A stretch of DNA of 64,000 nucleotides from Watersipora subatra (GCF_963576615.1 NC_088715.1:59741802-59805801), one strand, 5' to 3'. Positions 1 through 11,717 are shown, counted from the first letter of the stretch. Numbers and translations: made by a program. Notes: generated by a model not told the origin, from the sequence alone.

Positions 1-310
1 AGCAAACAATTTGAAAATAACAATCGAAGCTAACATGAAAATTGTCAACTTTTTAGACGTGACTCTTGACTTAGCCAAAGGCTCATAAGGCCTATACACC
101 AAACCTAACAACTTTATTTTATATGTACACTAGCTGCATTACCCGTGTTCGGGGACAGGTTTACGTAAAGCAATAGTTTTATTGAGAGTTGTCTTTCATA
201 CTGTAAAAAAACTCCAAATATGCAATCTACTGAAATTTTTGTGCTGATCTGACTGCATACACATATGCAGTTGTACATGTCAATAATGTTGGAGAGACCA
301 ATGGAAATAT
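1..310. other. Intergenic DNA with a possible dispersed-repeat end
   Basis: I see no gene here. At about 128-165 there is an 'actagctg...cccgtgttcgggg' motif. It resembles the ends of short GC-containing elements seen near 3130, 40470 and 43630, in otherwise AT-rich DNA. I read it as an old repeat terminus. Short open frames on both strands look like chance. Confidence 0.35.
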
Positions 311-314
311 GCAA

Positions 315-1160
315 TGTGTTTTACAGCTAGTCTACAATGCATCAGTCTCGAACCACTCAATTCGGAATTGGTCCTAATTTTGTACACAGAACTGACAATG
401 AAATTGACATTGCTAGGCAAACTGACGTTCTTCAAACTGGCAGTATTGAAAAGTTTTACATATTTGAAGAAATTCTAGAAAATGTTTTGCTATTGCACTG
501 CTTAGCCATTGCCAGCATTTATTGAATTGAAACTTTTGCATCCTTGAAACACTAATCATGACTCACCAGTTCTTCGTCTATAGCCTGTGTTTTGACATGG
601 TATATACAAACTGTGCTGCAGTAATGCGGTTGTTGATAAAATTTATTATCAATAAAATCTACTACATAAGCTACATATATGGCCTCTCGCCTTTCCAACG
701 TAAGGCATTATCTCCTCCATTGAAAGTTTTCATCATTTACATGTAATTGTTTCTATTATGGTATTAATTATGCACTAAACAATGCATGAAAGTTAGATTC
801 CCCTTTTCAATGGTATTATTTTCCGTTATGTTTTATTTTTTATAACAGGTATCGGTAAATTGGTAAAGCGTGAAATATTCTTTAACAAATCATCAAAATC
901 CACTCATATCGATGCCCTATCTTCAGTAAATTGGAAGAATTAGACTCATTCTTTTAAAAACCATCTCTCAGATGTTGATTTAGGGCTTGAGGTTTTGTAA
1001 AGTCAATTTAAATTCTGGTTGAGTGAAAATGCCACGGTAAATACTAAGTTATACAGGCCATACAATTAGTCTGGTGCTTAACCCTTTGGGTGCTGTTATA
1101 GCATTTTTGCACAAACGCTTCGGTGGTCTTAATGCCATTTTCACACTTCAGACAAGCATA
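315..1160. other. Intergenic DNA, no gene seen
   Basis: AT-rich sequence with a few open frames of about 60 codons. None has a recognisable domain, a splice context or a paralogue in the window. Confidence 0.4.
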
Positions 1161-1211
1161 AGTCACTAATTAGTCTGCAAATGTCCAACTGTATGAGTGA
1201 ATTTTTGTGAG

Positions 1212-1430
1212 TTTTCATTTGCTGAGCTGAACTTGGATAGCACAAAGACCCTGTAGCCTAATCTTTGTCTTCTGTGTGTATTCCCAATGTACATAGGCGT
1301 ACAAAGCAATATTTCCGATGCTATAAAATGATTGAAAAATGTCCCTGACATACATGTAGCTCTGTACACAAAAATGACTAGCAGGAGTTTCTTTATTGTC
1401 AATTAGAAGAAGAATGGGTGTAGCTATCAA
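1212..1430 (-). pseudogene. 3'-end fragment of a rhodopsin-like GPCR, paralogue of the neighbouring gene
   Basis: The minus-strand frame encodes a peptide that aligns with the last ~65 residues of the receptor at 1687-2736. It covers the end of helix 6, extracellular loop 3, helix 7 and the start of the tail. The core reads FQSFYSIGNIALYAYV, against LQSFYGIGNIILYAYV in the intact gene, followed by YTQKTKIRLQGLC against YTQKVKSRLQALC. Nothing upstream (plus coordinates above 1430) continues the receptor, and stop codons come immediately, so helices 1-5 are missing. The relic lies about 250 bases downstream of the intact receptor in the same orientation, which fits a tandem duplicate that lost its 5' part. 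A second overlapping minus frame (1166-1402) is a shadow. Confidence 0.75.
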
Positions 1431-1686
1431 TTATTAGGAGTTGAAAGTAGATAAATAAATATATTCAACTTTACCAACGTTTAATCATTTAATAATGTGA
1501 CTGAACGCAAATCTCTATGAAATTCGGCCATGAGAGGCACAAAACTAGATGTTCTAGATTTTAACAGGTGAGACAAAAAGTTACTGAGTTAATATAATCA
1601 GACGATCAAATACAACAGCCATAACAATGACAAAAACAAATAGAAGTCTTGAAACATTCTGACAGCAGCCCCATTTTGATAGATTC

Positions 1687-2736
1687 TTATCCGCTGGGCT
1701 GAACTTGGTTAGCACAAAGAGCCTGTAACCTACTTTTCACTTTCTGCGTGTATCCTCGGTTTACATATGCATACAGGATAATATTTCCAATGCCATAAAA
1801 TGATTGAAGAGTGTCCTTGACGCAATTTTGTACATAAAAGAATCTACCAAGAGCATGTTCATTTTCAATCAAGGTAACCACGGGTATTGCTGCGAGTGCG
1901 GTTGAAAATGTGGAATAAAACAAGATGGTTGTTCCTCTTATATATCGAGATTCATTGATCAACAGGTGGTCTTCTTCCTTTAAATTACTTCTCGCTTTCA
2001 TTCTTCTTAGTTCTCTTGTGAGTCTGACGAGGAAAACTGTTGCGCAACTTACTGTAAGTATTACATTAAGTACCGTGAATATCTTCAATGGTGTTTGTAA
2101 AAAACAAGAATTCAGTATGTTTCTACCCAGGAATACGCATGATGTCCACAATACGAAGGCCGTTCCAACAGGCATGCTGATAAGCAGATTAACTATTGTT
2201 AATTTACCAATGTTCGTCAAAACCTTGGACGTCTGATAATCAAATGGCTTGCAGACGGCATAGAATCTGTCAATGCAAGCTAGCAGAATTTGCCAGTATC
2301 GGAACTGAACCGCGCCTGCCTTAAGGCTTTCGATAGCTACACAAATCTTCATATTTGGCTGTAAAGCTGATGTGCCACTCGTCGCTAATGAACAAACAGT
2401 GTCGGCAATATCTGAGAAGCCATATAGAATATCAGCCATTGCCAAATATGCTAGGATCCAGAAGTAGTTCAGCTTTCTGATCGCAGGCACTTCATATAAA
2501 ACTCTTATGTGTAGAAGGTTTATGATAACTGAAAATACGTTGATAAATATCAAACAGATTCCAAATGTTAGACTCTGCTCCCAACTTTTATCTGCGCTAT
2601 CACTATAGTCCGTATTATCCAAAGATCTATTCATTTTATCACGGTATAAATTTTCTGCGTAAACCAACTTTTCTCTTCGAACTCCGCAGATATACTGTGA
2701 AGTCTTTAGATTCTCACTCCTTATATATGCATTCAA
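1687..2736 (-). CDS. Rhodopsin-like (class A) G-protein-coupled receptor, orphan, single exon
   Basis: Seven-helix receptor, presumably at the plasma membrane; the ligand cannot be read from sequence. The frame gives 349 residues, or 315 if translation starts at the second methionine (codon at 2634-2632). That methionine precedes a short acidic N-terminus with sequon NRS, and a TATATAA at about 2721-2727 could be its TATA box, so I favour the shorter form. Visible features: helix 2 core LAMAD with the conserved Asp; a Cys before helix 3 (MKICVAIES); CIDRFYAVCKP at the end of helix 3, so DRF replaces DRY; a long basic third loop (LRRMKARSNLKEEDH); and helix 7 GIGNIILYAY, so NIxxY replaces NPxxY. 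Helix 6 has a proline (AAIPVV) but no CWxP. The departures suggest a lineage-specific receptor family. A truncated paralogue lies just downstream. Class A membership is firm; subfamily is unknown. Confidence 0.85.
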   Translation of the reverse strand: MNAYIRSENLKTSQYICGVRREKLVYAENLYRDKMNRSLDNTDYSDSADKSWEQSLTFGICLIFINVFSVIINLLHIRVLYEVPAIRKLNYFWILAYLAMADILYGFSDIADTVCSLATSGTSALQPNMKICVAIESLKAGAVQFRYWQILLACIDRFYAVCKPFDYQTSKVLTNIGKLTIVNLLISMPVGTAFVLWTSCVFLGRNILNSCFLQTPLKIFTVLNVILTVSCATVFLVRLTRELRRMKARSNLKEEDHLLINESRYIRGTTILFYSTFSTALAAIPVVTLIENEHALGRFFYVQNCVKDTLQSFYGIGNIILYAYVNRGYTQKVKSRLQALCANQVQPSG

Positions 2737-2764
2737 TGATCTTCATCTCACAAAATCAATAGGT

Positions 2765-4090
2765 TATCAAAATCAGAACAATCTTAATAATGCAGAATTA
2801 TATTCATAAGCTTAAAATGGGGTAATGCTGTAAACAGGAAACCAACTTGTGTAATGATATCAACACCATGATTAGGTCTGTTTGTTGGCATCTCCTGAGG
2901 CTGTTGATGTAAAAATAAGGAATAACAAACTTTCAAGTAAATGCATGTAGTAATCACAAATTAGAATGTTAAACTGTTCAAGTCTTGTGAGATACAAAGA
3001 CAATACAAAGCAGAATTAAATAGCTGACAATGAAAAGAATGTACTAAAGCATTATATTTACTATTTAATGTTTACTGAGGTTGTCTTTACTTACTATTGT
3101 AATTGCCTCAGAGGCTTTTTTATCATATAACTAGTGAATGCCCGGCATTTGCAGCGTTATAAAAAGCCTTTGAATAGAAAATTCGTTCTTATTTAACATA
3201 TACAACATTTACATATCAATTTTTTACAATTTCATATCATGAGAAAAAAGTTATTGTGCAGCTCAAATGAATTAAAAGAAAAATTGAAACAACTGTAAAG
3301 GTTTTGAAACTTTTTCAAGCAACTGTAACTTTTAAATTTAATATCAAAAAATATGTGTTTTGTTGAAATACAACAAGAAGAAAAAAACTGTAAAGGCATT
3401 TAGTGTAAATGTGAAATCATTAGCAACTAATGGCTAAATATAGTTTGTTTTACTATGATTACATTGAAAAACTGTTTGGTATACAGTTATATGATTTGAA
3501 TTCATTTCAGTATTGGCATAGGAAGGCAAAAATATTTTATAGAGTGGTGTAAAAACAGTAATTATGTAATGCAAACACCTAGTAAAAATTATCAAAATCA
3601 TCCTCATTTACAGTTAGTAATATGTTAGCTTTAGTATAACTGCAGTTACCTACATGTACAATAACGTTAGTGTATTTAGTGGTTATGATCTGCAATAAAA
3701 TGTAACATTACAGTGTACTACGTTCAGTATGTACTGTGGGAAGTTCTTATCTTTGAGACAGATGTATAACAGAAACGCTGAATCTAACCTAAATGAATTT
3801 AGTTTGCTAAAACATACTTAAAGGAAGTTTCAGTACATATTTCACAAAACTTCAAACTTTTAACTAAAATTTTATTATATATTTGTTTGTGAATCTGTTT
3901 TACCATAATAAATAATGCTGAGCTATATTTTTTTCCGGCATTGTCGGAGGTATTTTGGCTAATAACATATATAAATTTTTGTTAATTTGTCTTAATCAGT
4001 ATGCCAATCACCAAATTTTGATTTTCGAGAAAATTTGTTGTTGATATTGTATGTTGGAAAACAAATTTGCCTTAGTATAGCCAGGACGAA
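2765..4090. other. Intergenic DNA, no gene; possible short element ends
   Basis: No coding region seen. At 3132-3165 there is 'ctagtgaatgcccggcatttgcagcgttataaaaagcc', and at 3935-3960 'ccggcattgtcgg'. Both resemble the GC-rich termini of short dispersed elements noted elsewhere in the window. The rest is A/T-rich unique-looking sequence. Confidence 0.35.
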
Positions 4091-4249
4091 AAAGCAACGT
4101 GTGTCATAGAGTTGGGCAAAAGATATTTTGCAATAGGGGCATCGTCACCCGTGGGCATCGTAACCCGTATCTATTAGTACTTCATTTAGCAGGTGCAACA
4201 AAAAAAGATATAAGGCATATAAATAAGATCGATAAGTTTGTAAGAATTA

Positions 4250-4330
4250 CATGGCTGTTGTGGGTAGATGCATGTTTAGAAGCTTGGGCTGCTATCTCCG
4301 TGAGTTCAAATCCAGCACAAAAGTGGGCTT
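4250..4330 (+). mobile_element. tRNA-derived SINE head (degenerate)
   Basis: About 75 bases have tRNA-like order. A box-A-like stretch around 4259-4272 (tgtgggtagatgcatg) is followed ~45 bases later by a box-B-like GAGTTCAAATCC (4302-4313). These are the internal RNA polymerase III promoter elements, at roughly tRNA spacing. The cloverleaf is too degraded for a working tRNA. A ~100-codon open frame across it (4099-4410) is probably chance. Confidence 0.5.
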
Positions 4331-4419
4331 CTCATTCCAAGATGATTTTAACAGCTATAGTTGGAGAGACAGGTTACAAAAGAGAACAGGTGATGGATGA
4401 CACACTTTGAGATTTATAT

Positions 4420-6295
4420 GTCTAGTTGGCAAAATTTTCCTACTCCTCTCACTTTTTCTTCTAGTTGACGTCAGCTGGCTTTTTTTATAATCTGAAATAA
4501 CTTTTTTAGATTTTCGGAAAACTCCAAATGGTAATGAAGGCAGAGGTTGAGATCTGTTGCTATAAAAACAGTACTTTCACTTCAATTAAGATCACACCCG
4601 GTAAAACCCAAAAAATTTCACAGACCTAAAGCCAGTCCTCTTTTAATGCGTACATTGTCGTGACACATATTATGAAACAAAAAAAGTTTATTTCCCCTCC
4701 GTTATTTCAGATGATTATTACATAAAATAATTTATCTCTTCTGTCAGGCTACATCCTCAGCACTCACTTCTCTGACTGTTTATCTCATTTACAAATAATT
4801 TAGTTGCATGTTGAGCAGAGCCATCTTTGTCAATCAATGATTCTGCTTATGCCCTAACAGCTCAATAAGTTAGCAACCTTCAAGAGCCACCAAAAGGAAA
4901 TGAAAAGCCTGCTTATTACAGAAAATCATTATCAGTGACACTGATTAATTTCCTATTAACCTCTTACAAGGTGATACTGATGTTCATGCCTCTTGTTCTG
5001 TTTGTATCCATAAATAGCAGCCATACCTATTTAGCAGCCAAGCTTACTCTGAGCTGTATTATTAAATATTGTTAAATAATAATAATTGTTAAATACCAAT
5101 GTGCACCAATTTGTTAAATTTCAGTTAAAAAGGTTTTCTGCAAGGTGTAGAGGTGCATGACAGGACATGGGTAAAAAGATGTTTTAGGTGTACATGTGTT
5201 AAAAATAATATTTAGTATTTGTTAAAAAGTTTTTTGCAAGCTGTAAAATTTCATATAAGAACATGTGTGAGAAGATGTGGTAGGTGCACAGGTCTTAAAA
5301 TAGTATTTCAAAATTCTCAAAAGCTGTCAAAAGGTTTTTGAAGGTACATTTTAGCTTTGAAGGTGTGAGCGCAATGTTCCTAAAATCTTAGTTATGTGTG
5401 AAAGGTAAAAACTGTCAATATTCGATTGTAAGGTATTGTGATGGTGGGTACTATAAGTACTAATATTGACTAATAGTATATCAATGTTCTCCTAAGAGAG
5501 GCCATCATCCAAGTTTTTAAACTGCCAATATGATATCATTCTAAATTTAAAGGCTTAATAATACCAAGTAAACCTGCTGAGACAAGTGATTTGTGTGGTA
5601 AACTATGACAAAGACTAAACTATCCTAAAACCAACCCAGTCCTTTGGTAAAATATGTTGTCCGAAAACATACGTGATTTTACATAATGAGTACTTAATTC
5701 CCAACTATTCGGAATACCGCTTTCTAGCTCGGTATTATGTTTTTTAATTTAAATTTTTTTTCTGGCTGACATGTTCCTTGTTGGTGCCACATTAAAGGAT
5801 ATTCTGATTGACAGTTCTTTCCGCCCATCAATTCTATAGATTATTTGAGATGAACTGATAATAGGAAGGACTCATTGTGAATGACCTACCATACAAGTCA
5901 AATTGACCTTTTAACCCTTTAAATACATTAACAGACACATTTACAAATACATTTACAGATAAACATGTAAGCTCTGACCATTAAAGTATTGCCTTGCAGC
6001 AAAGTTATTCATTTTAGTGCTTTGAATTTTTAATTTCCACCTTTAGTGAAATACCTTGTTACAAACTGTTTACTTATCATAGAAAGTTCTTGATCAACCT
6101 GATCAGCTGATCAACTTATTTGTGAAGTATACTGTAATTATTTATTATAAACTAGAAAATTTCTACATCAAATTAACTATATTGTTGGAGCAAATGAAAA
6201 TAATGCTAACAATGACCTCAAAACATTAACTTTGTAGTTTTTAAAGTATTGCTGTTGTACTAAAAGCTAAGCGCTGTACTCATTAAAGACTGGCA
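4420..6295. other. Intergenic DNA, nothing recognised
   Basis: AT-rich sequence with no long open frame, no domain similarity that I can see and no repeat shared with the rest of the window. The loose repetition of 'ggttttctgcaaggtgtag' and 'agttttttgcaagctgtaaaa' near 5130-5250 suggests an old local duplication. Confidence 0.35.
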
Positions 6296-6301
6296 CGCCT
6301 G

Positions 6302-6795
6302 CATAATCCCACAACCAAACACCCCCTTCGCTCATGTTTGGTTGTAGGATAATGGTAATGAGCTTGTGTTTGAGCAAGTGTTTGGTCGTGGTATAATGAG
6401 CTTTATAATAAATTCATATGTGCACACAACTCCCGAAAATTATTCGTTAATGGCCGTACCCAAACCCTTGTACCGAAATCCCATCAAAGAATTTAACCAT
6501 TTTTGTTTGGAGTCGTTTAAGTATAATTATTATACAAGACACATATAAACCTATTTAAATATGTTACGAAGTCTTTGAAAAGTGTAGACAATATCCTAAA
6601 ACTTACCTATCCAATCAGATAATACATAGCTAAACAGATTAATTTGGCCTAAACTTGCCATTAAAACCTGACAACTATTTTAATTAAAATTAAGACCGGC
6701 CAACAAAACGCCCATAAAGCCGTGCGACAGATAGTAGAACAAAAAAGCCGTGCACATTTCGCGAAAAAAAGTGCACACTTCACCAGTCTATGGCC
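6302..6795 (-). mobile_element. RepA dispersed element, copy 1 (~0.5 kb, non-coding)
   Basis: The reverse complement aligns along its length with 48202-48640 and partly with 18713-18974. Shared blocks include the start 'ccatagactggtgaa', 'ctttatgggcgttttgttgg', 'ggtaagttttaggatattgtc' and 'gtttatatgtgtcttgta'. The far end carries repeated 'accaaacac' tracts ending in 'gtgggattat'. Orientation here is given relative to the copy at 48.2 kb. No copy keeps a common reading frame, so I treat it as a non-autonomous interspersed repeat of unknown class. Another inverted repeat begins about 40 bases further on. Confidence 0.75.
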
Positions 6796-6835
6796 AAAAT
6801 TACTGCTGAAATATCGTTTGTTGATCTCTCTCAGA

Positions 6836-7099
6836 AGAGTGTATAATGGTTCATATTGAAAAAGTTTGTTTCCTGTTACAGCGGTAAAATATTGAGAATA
6901 GTAACTTTAAGATCTTGAGATTAGATTTTACTGAACTAAACTTATCCTAATTATTGGGGAAACCGAAAAATTTGCGTACCTTCAGTAAAATCAAATTTCA
7001 AGATTTTAAAGTTACTATTCATCGGCTCACACAAACCAACTCTCAATATGTTATCGTTTTACCAGGAAACAAACTTTTTTCAATATGAACTATACTCTT
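6836..7099. repeat. Large inverted repeat (fold-back)
   Basis: The left arm 6836-6934 is the near reverse complement of the right arm 6982-7099, with a ~47-base loop. Paired blocks include 'ttcatattgaaaaagtttgtttcc' with 'ggaaacaaactttttttcaatatgaa', and 'atagtaactttaagatcttga' with 'tcaagattttaaagttactat'. The right arm has about 20 extra bases near 7018-7040. It could be a fold-back transposon or an inverted duplication. A 60-codon open frame over the right arm (7048-7230) has no recognisable content. Confidence 0.7.
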
Positions 7100-7229
7100 C
7101 CCTCTCTCGAGTTCGAAACATTAATGACTTACTTGTTAACAACTTCGCTAGGGAGGGCATGACTCGATTATCTATTAATGACCAAATCCTACAACGTAAA
7201 AGAGAGGAGACTAGACTGCGCGACCTTTA

Positions 7230-7790
7230 ACAGAACACTGCACTTATCTGACAAAACTATTTTTATTATTTTCTATATGAACTTTTCGAAACACTTTATA
7301 TGTCTCATTTTCTATATTTTTCTTATTATATATTTCCTTTGTTATTAGTTCATATACAAAATACTTTACATATACTTATATATGGCCGACATATAAATCT
7401 ATTTACAACATTATTCTATATCATATACCATTATTCCATTACTATTACTTTATATACAACTTTACATTCCCTATATACCTTCCATTCACAACATTCCTAA
7501 CATTTTCTATACTTACACTTCTAAAATAGAACTTTTTCACCTTTATATATCTATTTATATTACACTACCAAATGCAACTGTAATATCAACAATTAACCAA
7601 TTACTCATATACCTGGTTTTAACCCAACTTTACCTCCAAAATAAATTGTTCGTTGCACCTTTTTGGAGTCGTGCTCTCTCAAATTTATTTTATATCACCT
7701 CGAACAACTCTCATTTACACTATACTCTGTCAATTCCTGCTGACAACTCCTTTTTCAACAACCAGCGGTAACCTTTCTTTTTTCTATTAT
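7230..7790. other. G-poor, pyrimidine-rich tract
   Basis: The plus strand is nearly free of G over long stretches while C stays common (for example 7400-7640), producing runs such as 'ttccattactattactttatatacaac'. This strand asymmetry is unlike the flanks. No gene is supported, and the 66-codon open frames here follow from the scarcity of G-containing stops. It sits directly after the fold-back repeat and may be part of the same inserted element. Confidence 0.45.
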
Positions 7791-7859
7791 AACTTTGGTC
7801 GTGGACTGTATGACTGGGTATGTATGTGTGAATTTCTAGTTTATTACAACTAAATCTTT

Positions 7860-9950
7860 CTTTGTCAACAAAACAAAAAAATACCAACAATTGTTTTGTT
7901 AGTTTTCTGTTTGTTTCCGTACATTAGTTTTCAGTACAAACTTTATTGGATGCTATTGTCTTTAAATTGATAGATTTCAAAAATAAACAAATGAAGTTAA
8001 CCATAATGTTTTTTTGTGTGGAATGGCTTGCACTTCAATTTCTAGCATAGCTGATCATTTGCAGTAAAACTTTCACAGTCATTAGTGATGAGATGTAGTC
8101 CTTCATCAACTATATGTTGTTGTGTATAGGTTGTTTGTCTGCATGGTCTTTATCTCTTGTATATCACTTTGAAAAGATTTCATACAGACTAGTGCATCAA
8201 GTTTCTGTAAGAGGAATCTCCGGAGATACAATATTTTTGTTTAAAAATAAAGCTACTAAAAAGGACTGAAATCAAGAAAATAAATAATTTAATTGAAAAT
8301 AAAATAATTGAAAATAATGCAAAACATGATTTGCAGGACATATTTTATACATCATAGCCCCTTGCCACCTGTGTTGAAATCTTGTCTGATAGATAACTTT
8401 TTGAAGTGTAAGCAGAGCTGTATTGATATGTTCTTTTGTATAGCTTGACTCAATTCTAGCGGATCAAATAATAAAAGCTCAAAAATCAACCAGATGCAAT
8501 AATGGCTTTATTAACCTTTTGTCAGAATTGGTGAGCTTGACTGATTTCAAAGAAATCGACATTTTGCGTTCACTGTTTTGGTCAACTCATTAAACAATCT
8601 GTTTAGTACTTGAATCCATTAATCAAATGTGACCTGTAGATTTGTTTCTGCAAATTGATACTAAAAATGACTAGATAACGTTGACTACACATGACATTTT
8701 GGGGTGCAGTTGGTTTCACCATATATTCAAGCATGTTATTTTCAAGATGCGGCTTGATTATTTTTTCTAGTAACTAGTTTGCAGTGTGGGTAGCAACTGA
8801 TAGTTTTGCTGAAACAAAGACTGCGATAAAATAAGTTACTCGACGACCTAATTACTGTAGACTGGCAGAATCGTAGTCAGTATTCAAACGTTTCCACAGC
8901 ATTTAGAAGAATCTAATATGACCAACTGTTAATTTTTTTTATTTGAGGCATTTGAGATATGTATAATAATGTATCTGTAGCTGAATTAAAAGTTCTATCC
9001 TAGTAAACATAAGCAAATACATAATAAAATATATGCCAAGAAAGCTGCATAGGGCTAGACCTTCATTGCAATAGCCGATGTGAATACAAGAGATAGAGAC
9101 ATGTTGTTTCACTATATACATCATTGTGGGCAAGTCTGGGCAAATCTTTTTTGTCTGAGAGTTTTTACCGCAATCAAGTTTTGTCGATTTTAATATTCAA
9201 GTATCTTTACAGTGGGATCCCCTAAAACAACAAACAATATATCAACTAATAGAAAAAAAATCAGTACTTTTGTTAGAATCAACTAAAATTTGAGGTAATC
9301 AAATAATTAAATAAATGAAAATATATTTAGAACCACCATTAACTTTAGATATCTGATAGTAACAACAAGTTTTTGAGCTGGTGTAGCTATGATGCTTTAT
9401 GAGTAGTAGGATTTTTAGGAACAAAATATAAGCATTTTAGTGATGCAGATTCGAAATAATGAGCTAAACCTAGCTGTTTTTAAAAATGTAAATATTTTAG
9501 CTGCAGGTATCATATCTCATTAAAACTAGTGGTACATTATTCATGCACTAAACATAGAACATAGATCTATTGATGTGATATAACAGCCTCATCTCGGTCA
9601 AACTCCTATACAAGTAGGCTTTGCTTAAGAATGAAAATGTATGAGTTTGTTGCATACTCTAAAGTCTTGCGCTCACTTCGGATGAATGGAGTCACCAGTA
9701 AATTATGAAATAGTTTTGTGTGCATCTTTTACAACCTTACCAAGCAGTTAATCATTTCATGTGCTAGCTTCATTAAGAGTTGTTTACTCATTGAGTCGAG
9801 TGCGAACAACTTTAGCTACATAGCAGTTTTTGACCATTTGCCTCTAATTTTGTAATTATCAATTAAAGGAAATGCTATTGATTTGACCAAAGCACCAGTC
9901 ACATACAGTACTTATCAAATTATCCATATGACAATAATCAATCCCTTCAA
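7860..9950. other. Intergenic DNA, nothing recognised
   Basis: AT-rich, no gene-like open frame, no repeat shared with other parts of the window. The only frame over 60 codons (8939-9133, minus) has no recognisable features. Confidence 0.35.
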
Positions 9951-9955
9951 ACTGA

Positions 9956-10186
9956 CTATAACACGGCACCTTTACTGACAGATTTCTTCCACAGCGACTT
10001 AACAATATTCACTGCACTCTCAGCCATATCATTGGAGAAAGGATGTGCCTAGCTACTTGTGGCCAAAGTGAACCCTGGTTCATTGATAAATGACCTAAAA
10101 TATTTGCGATCATAGGATTCCCATTATATGACCTGCCTGACCATTTCAGACATTTCAAACCTAGAAAATAATTTTCTCACAACCAT
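9956..10186 (-). pseudogene. Ty3/Gypsy-type retrotransposon integrase relic
   Basis: One minus-strand frame reads through the C-terminal half of an integrase core with two internal stops. Recognisable stretches are KLFSRFE (upstream helix), YDRKYFRSFINEPGFT and FSNDMAESAVNIVKSLWKK. The last matches the 'SNGxAExxVxxVK' block around the third catalytic Glu of retroelement integrases, and the Glu (MAE) is present. The region where the second catalytic Asp (DNG) should lie holds a stop, so the copy is dead. I could not find reverse transcriptase, RNase H, protease or LTRs around it. The plus-strand open frame 10128-10367 overlaps it in antisense and is a shadow. Confidence 0.7.
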
Positions 10187-10399
10187 AACTATTACCTGTT
10201 ACCCACAATATCTGTGGGATAAAATGAAACAAAAAAACACAACTGAATTAAGCAAGTACATACGGCAACTAAAAGACAATAATATCAATTACACACTAAA
10301 CTTGTGTACCTTGAAACAATGCAAACCATACACCAACTTGACTAAAATACAACTAATGTCTAACTGAAAAAAACTATTCTTAATTACTTAACCAGAGTT

Positions 10400-11470
10400 A
10401 TCTTCTTTCAACAAAATAATCAAATTAATATCAACCTATCTTTGTTCTAAGAATTATCTTCTCTTTCATTCTAGAAAGGCAAGAAAAAACAAAATCAATT
10501 AATCAGATGAATCGATTTTTGATGGAAAGGACACCAAATTGTAGAAAGTTATTATATTAGTACAGCTTGAAAAATGCAAATGCATTAAACTGTCTGTAGC
10601 TGGAATCGAAGGTAAGCAGACATTTAAAATTTATCATGCGTAATATACATATAGAAGATAACTCCATGCATGCCTACATTTCATGTCTATTGACTCCATT
10701 TGTTTAGTGTAACAAGTTCTGGTTTGAATATTACGTAATACTTTTCTTATAGGCATAAGTTACAGTGTTTTGTTCTGTTGTTGTAGGGTCGCGTGTGTAC
10801 TTTTATTTTCTAAGTTATCCCAGTTTTTGCTGTTGGCTTTTACATTTCATGTGTTTACCAAGTTCTGTCTGATTTTATTTAGTGTTCTGTCTGATTTTAT
10901 TTAGTGTTCTGTTATTGGTGATGTACTTGTTGTTTAGCGGATATTTGTCTTTGTCTGCATATCCATTTTCTGTTAAGTTCATTTTGTTTTTTCTTGGTTG
11001 AGATTATTGTTCTGTGCATGTATATTGCTCTTCATATTAGACATGCATGAGTAGCTGATTCTAAGAGAACCTCATTGGCTAATACAGTAAACAAATGATA
11101 AGCTGAAAATATGAGTTCTTATTTATATTTTATTCATCAAAATGCTGCCATACAAAACTACTCGCTAGTTTTAGTTATCGTTTAAAAGACAATTAAAATT
11201 TATGTTGAACCCTATCATTTAACGTCAATACTGACACATTTTGATTACAAGAGCAAATGAAAAACTGGATGTTACCATAAAATGTTTGAAACCATGAAAG
11301 GTATAGTTTAAACTTTAAGTTTTTTTCTTGCATAATTAAATAATACAAGTAAAATATTCAATTGAACTTGATTAAAGATGCGCCTATTTTAGATGATGGC
11401 ATAACAAAATAACTTTGGCAGCTAAATTAATACAAACAAAATTGGTCAAACAAATCAAACTTTTGTTAAA
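10400..11470. other. Intergenic DNA left of the duplication array
   Basis: No gene seen. It contains a perfect two-copy 22-base direct repeat at 10862-10905. This region may hold further degraded retroelement sequence upstream of the integrase relic, but I found no motif to prove it. Confidence 0.35.
10862..10905. repeat. Two-copy 22-base tandem duplication
   Basis: The 22-base unit beginning 'gttctgtctgattttattta' occurs at 10862-10883 and again at 10884-10905 without a mismatch, followed by a partial third start. Probably slippage. Confidence 0.85.
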
Positions 11471-11717
11471 CTTAACAATAACTTACTGATATCTAACACC
11501 AACTGTATTACTCATGTCATTTCCTAGCAAGCATGATTATGTACATACGATATTGATTTTAATTTGATGTAGGCCCACTATTGTAACTATTAATTGAACT
11601 CGATGTTCAACTGTTCGAGTATTAAGCTGATATTATATAAATAAACCTAAGATCAACATCTTTATACTAGTATTTACATATTAGTAGCAGCTATTGACAG
11701 TTTCTGTTTTAACTAGA

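Noticed and set aside
1925..2236. 103-codon plus-strand open frame
   Set aside because: Antisense shadow of the GPCR coding region.
4099..4410. 103-codon plus-strand open frame
   Set aside because: It overlaps a tRNA-like SINE head with A and B boxes and has no recognisable protein content.
6366..6548. Open frame inside RepA copy 1, partly similar to a minus frame in copy 2 (48441-48707)
   Set aside because: Similarity is at DNA level only. The frame shifts within 30 codons and is not open in the third copy, so RepA is treated as non-coding.
10128..10367. 79-codon plus-strand open frame
   Set aside because: Antisense to the Gypsy integrase relic, whose minus-strand frame has recognisable motifs.
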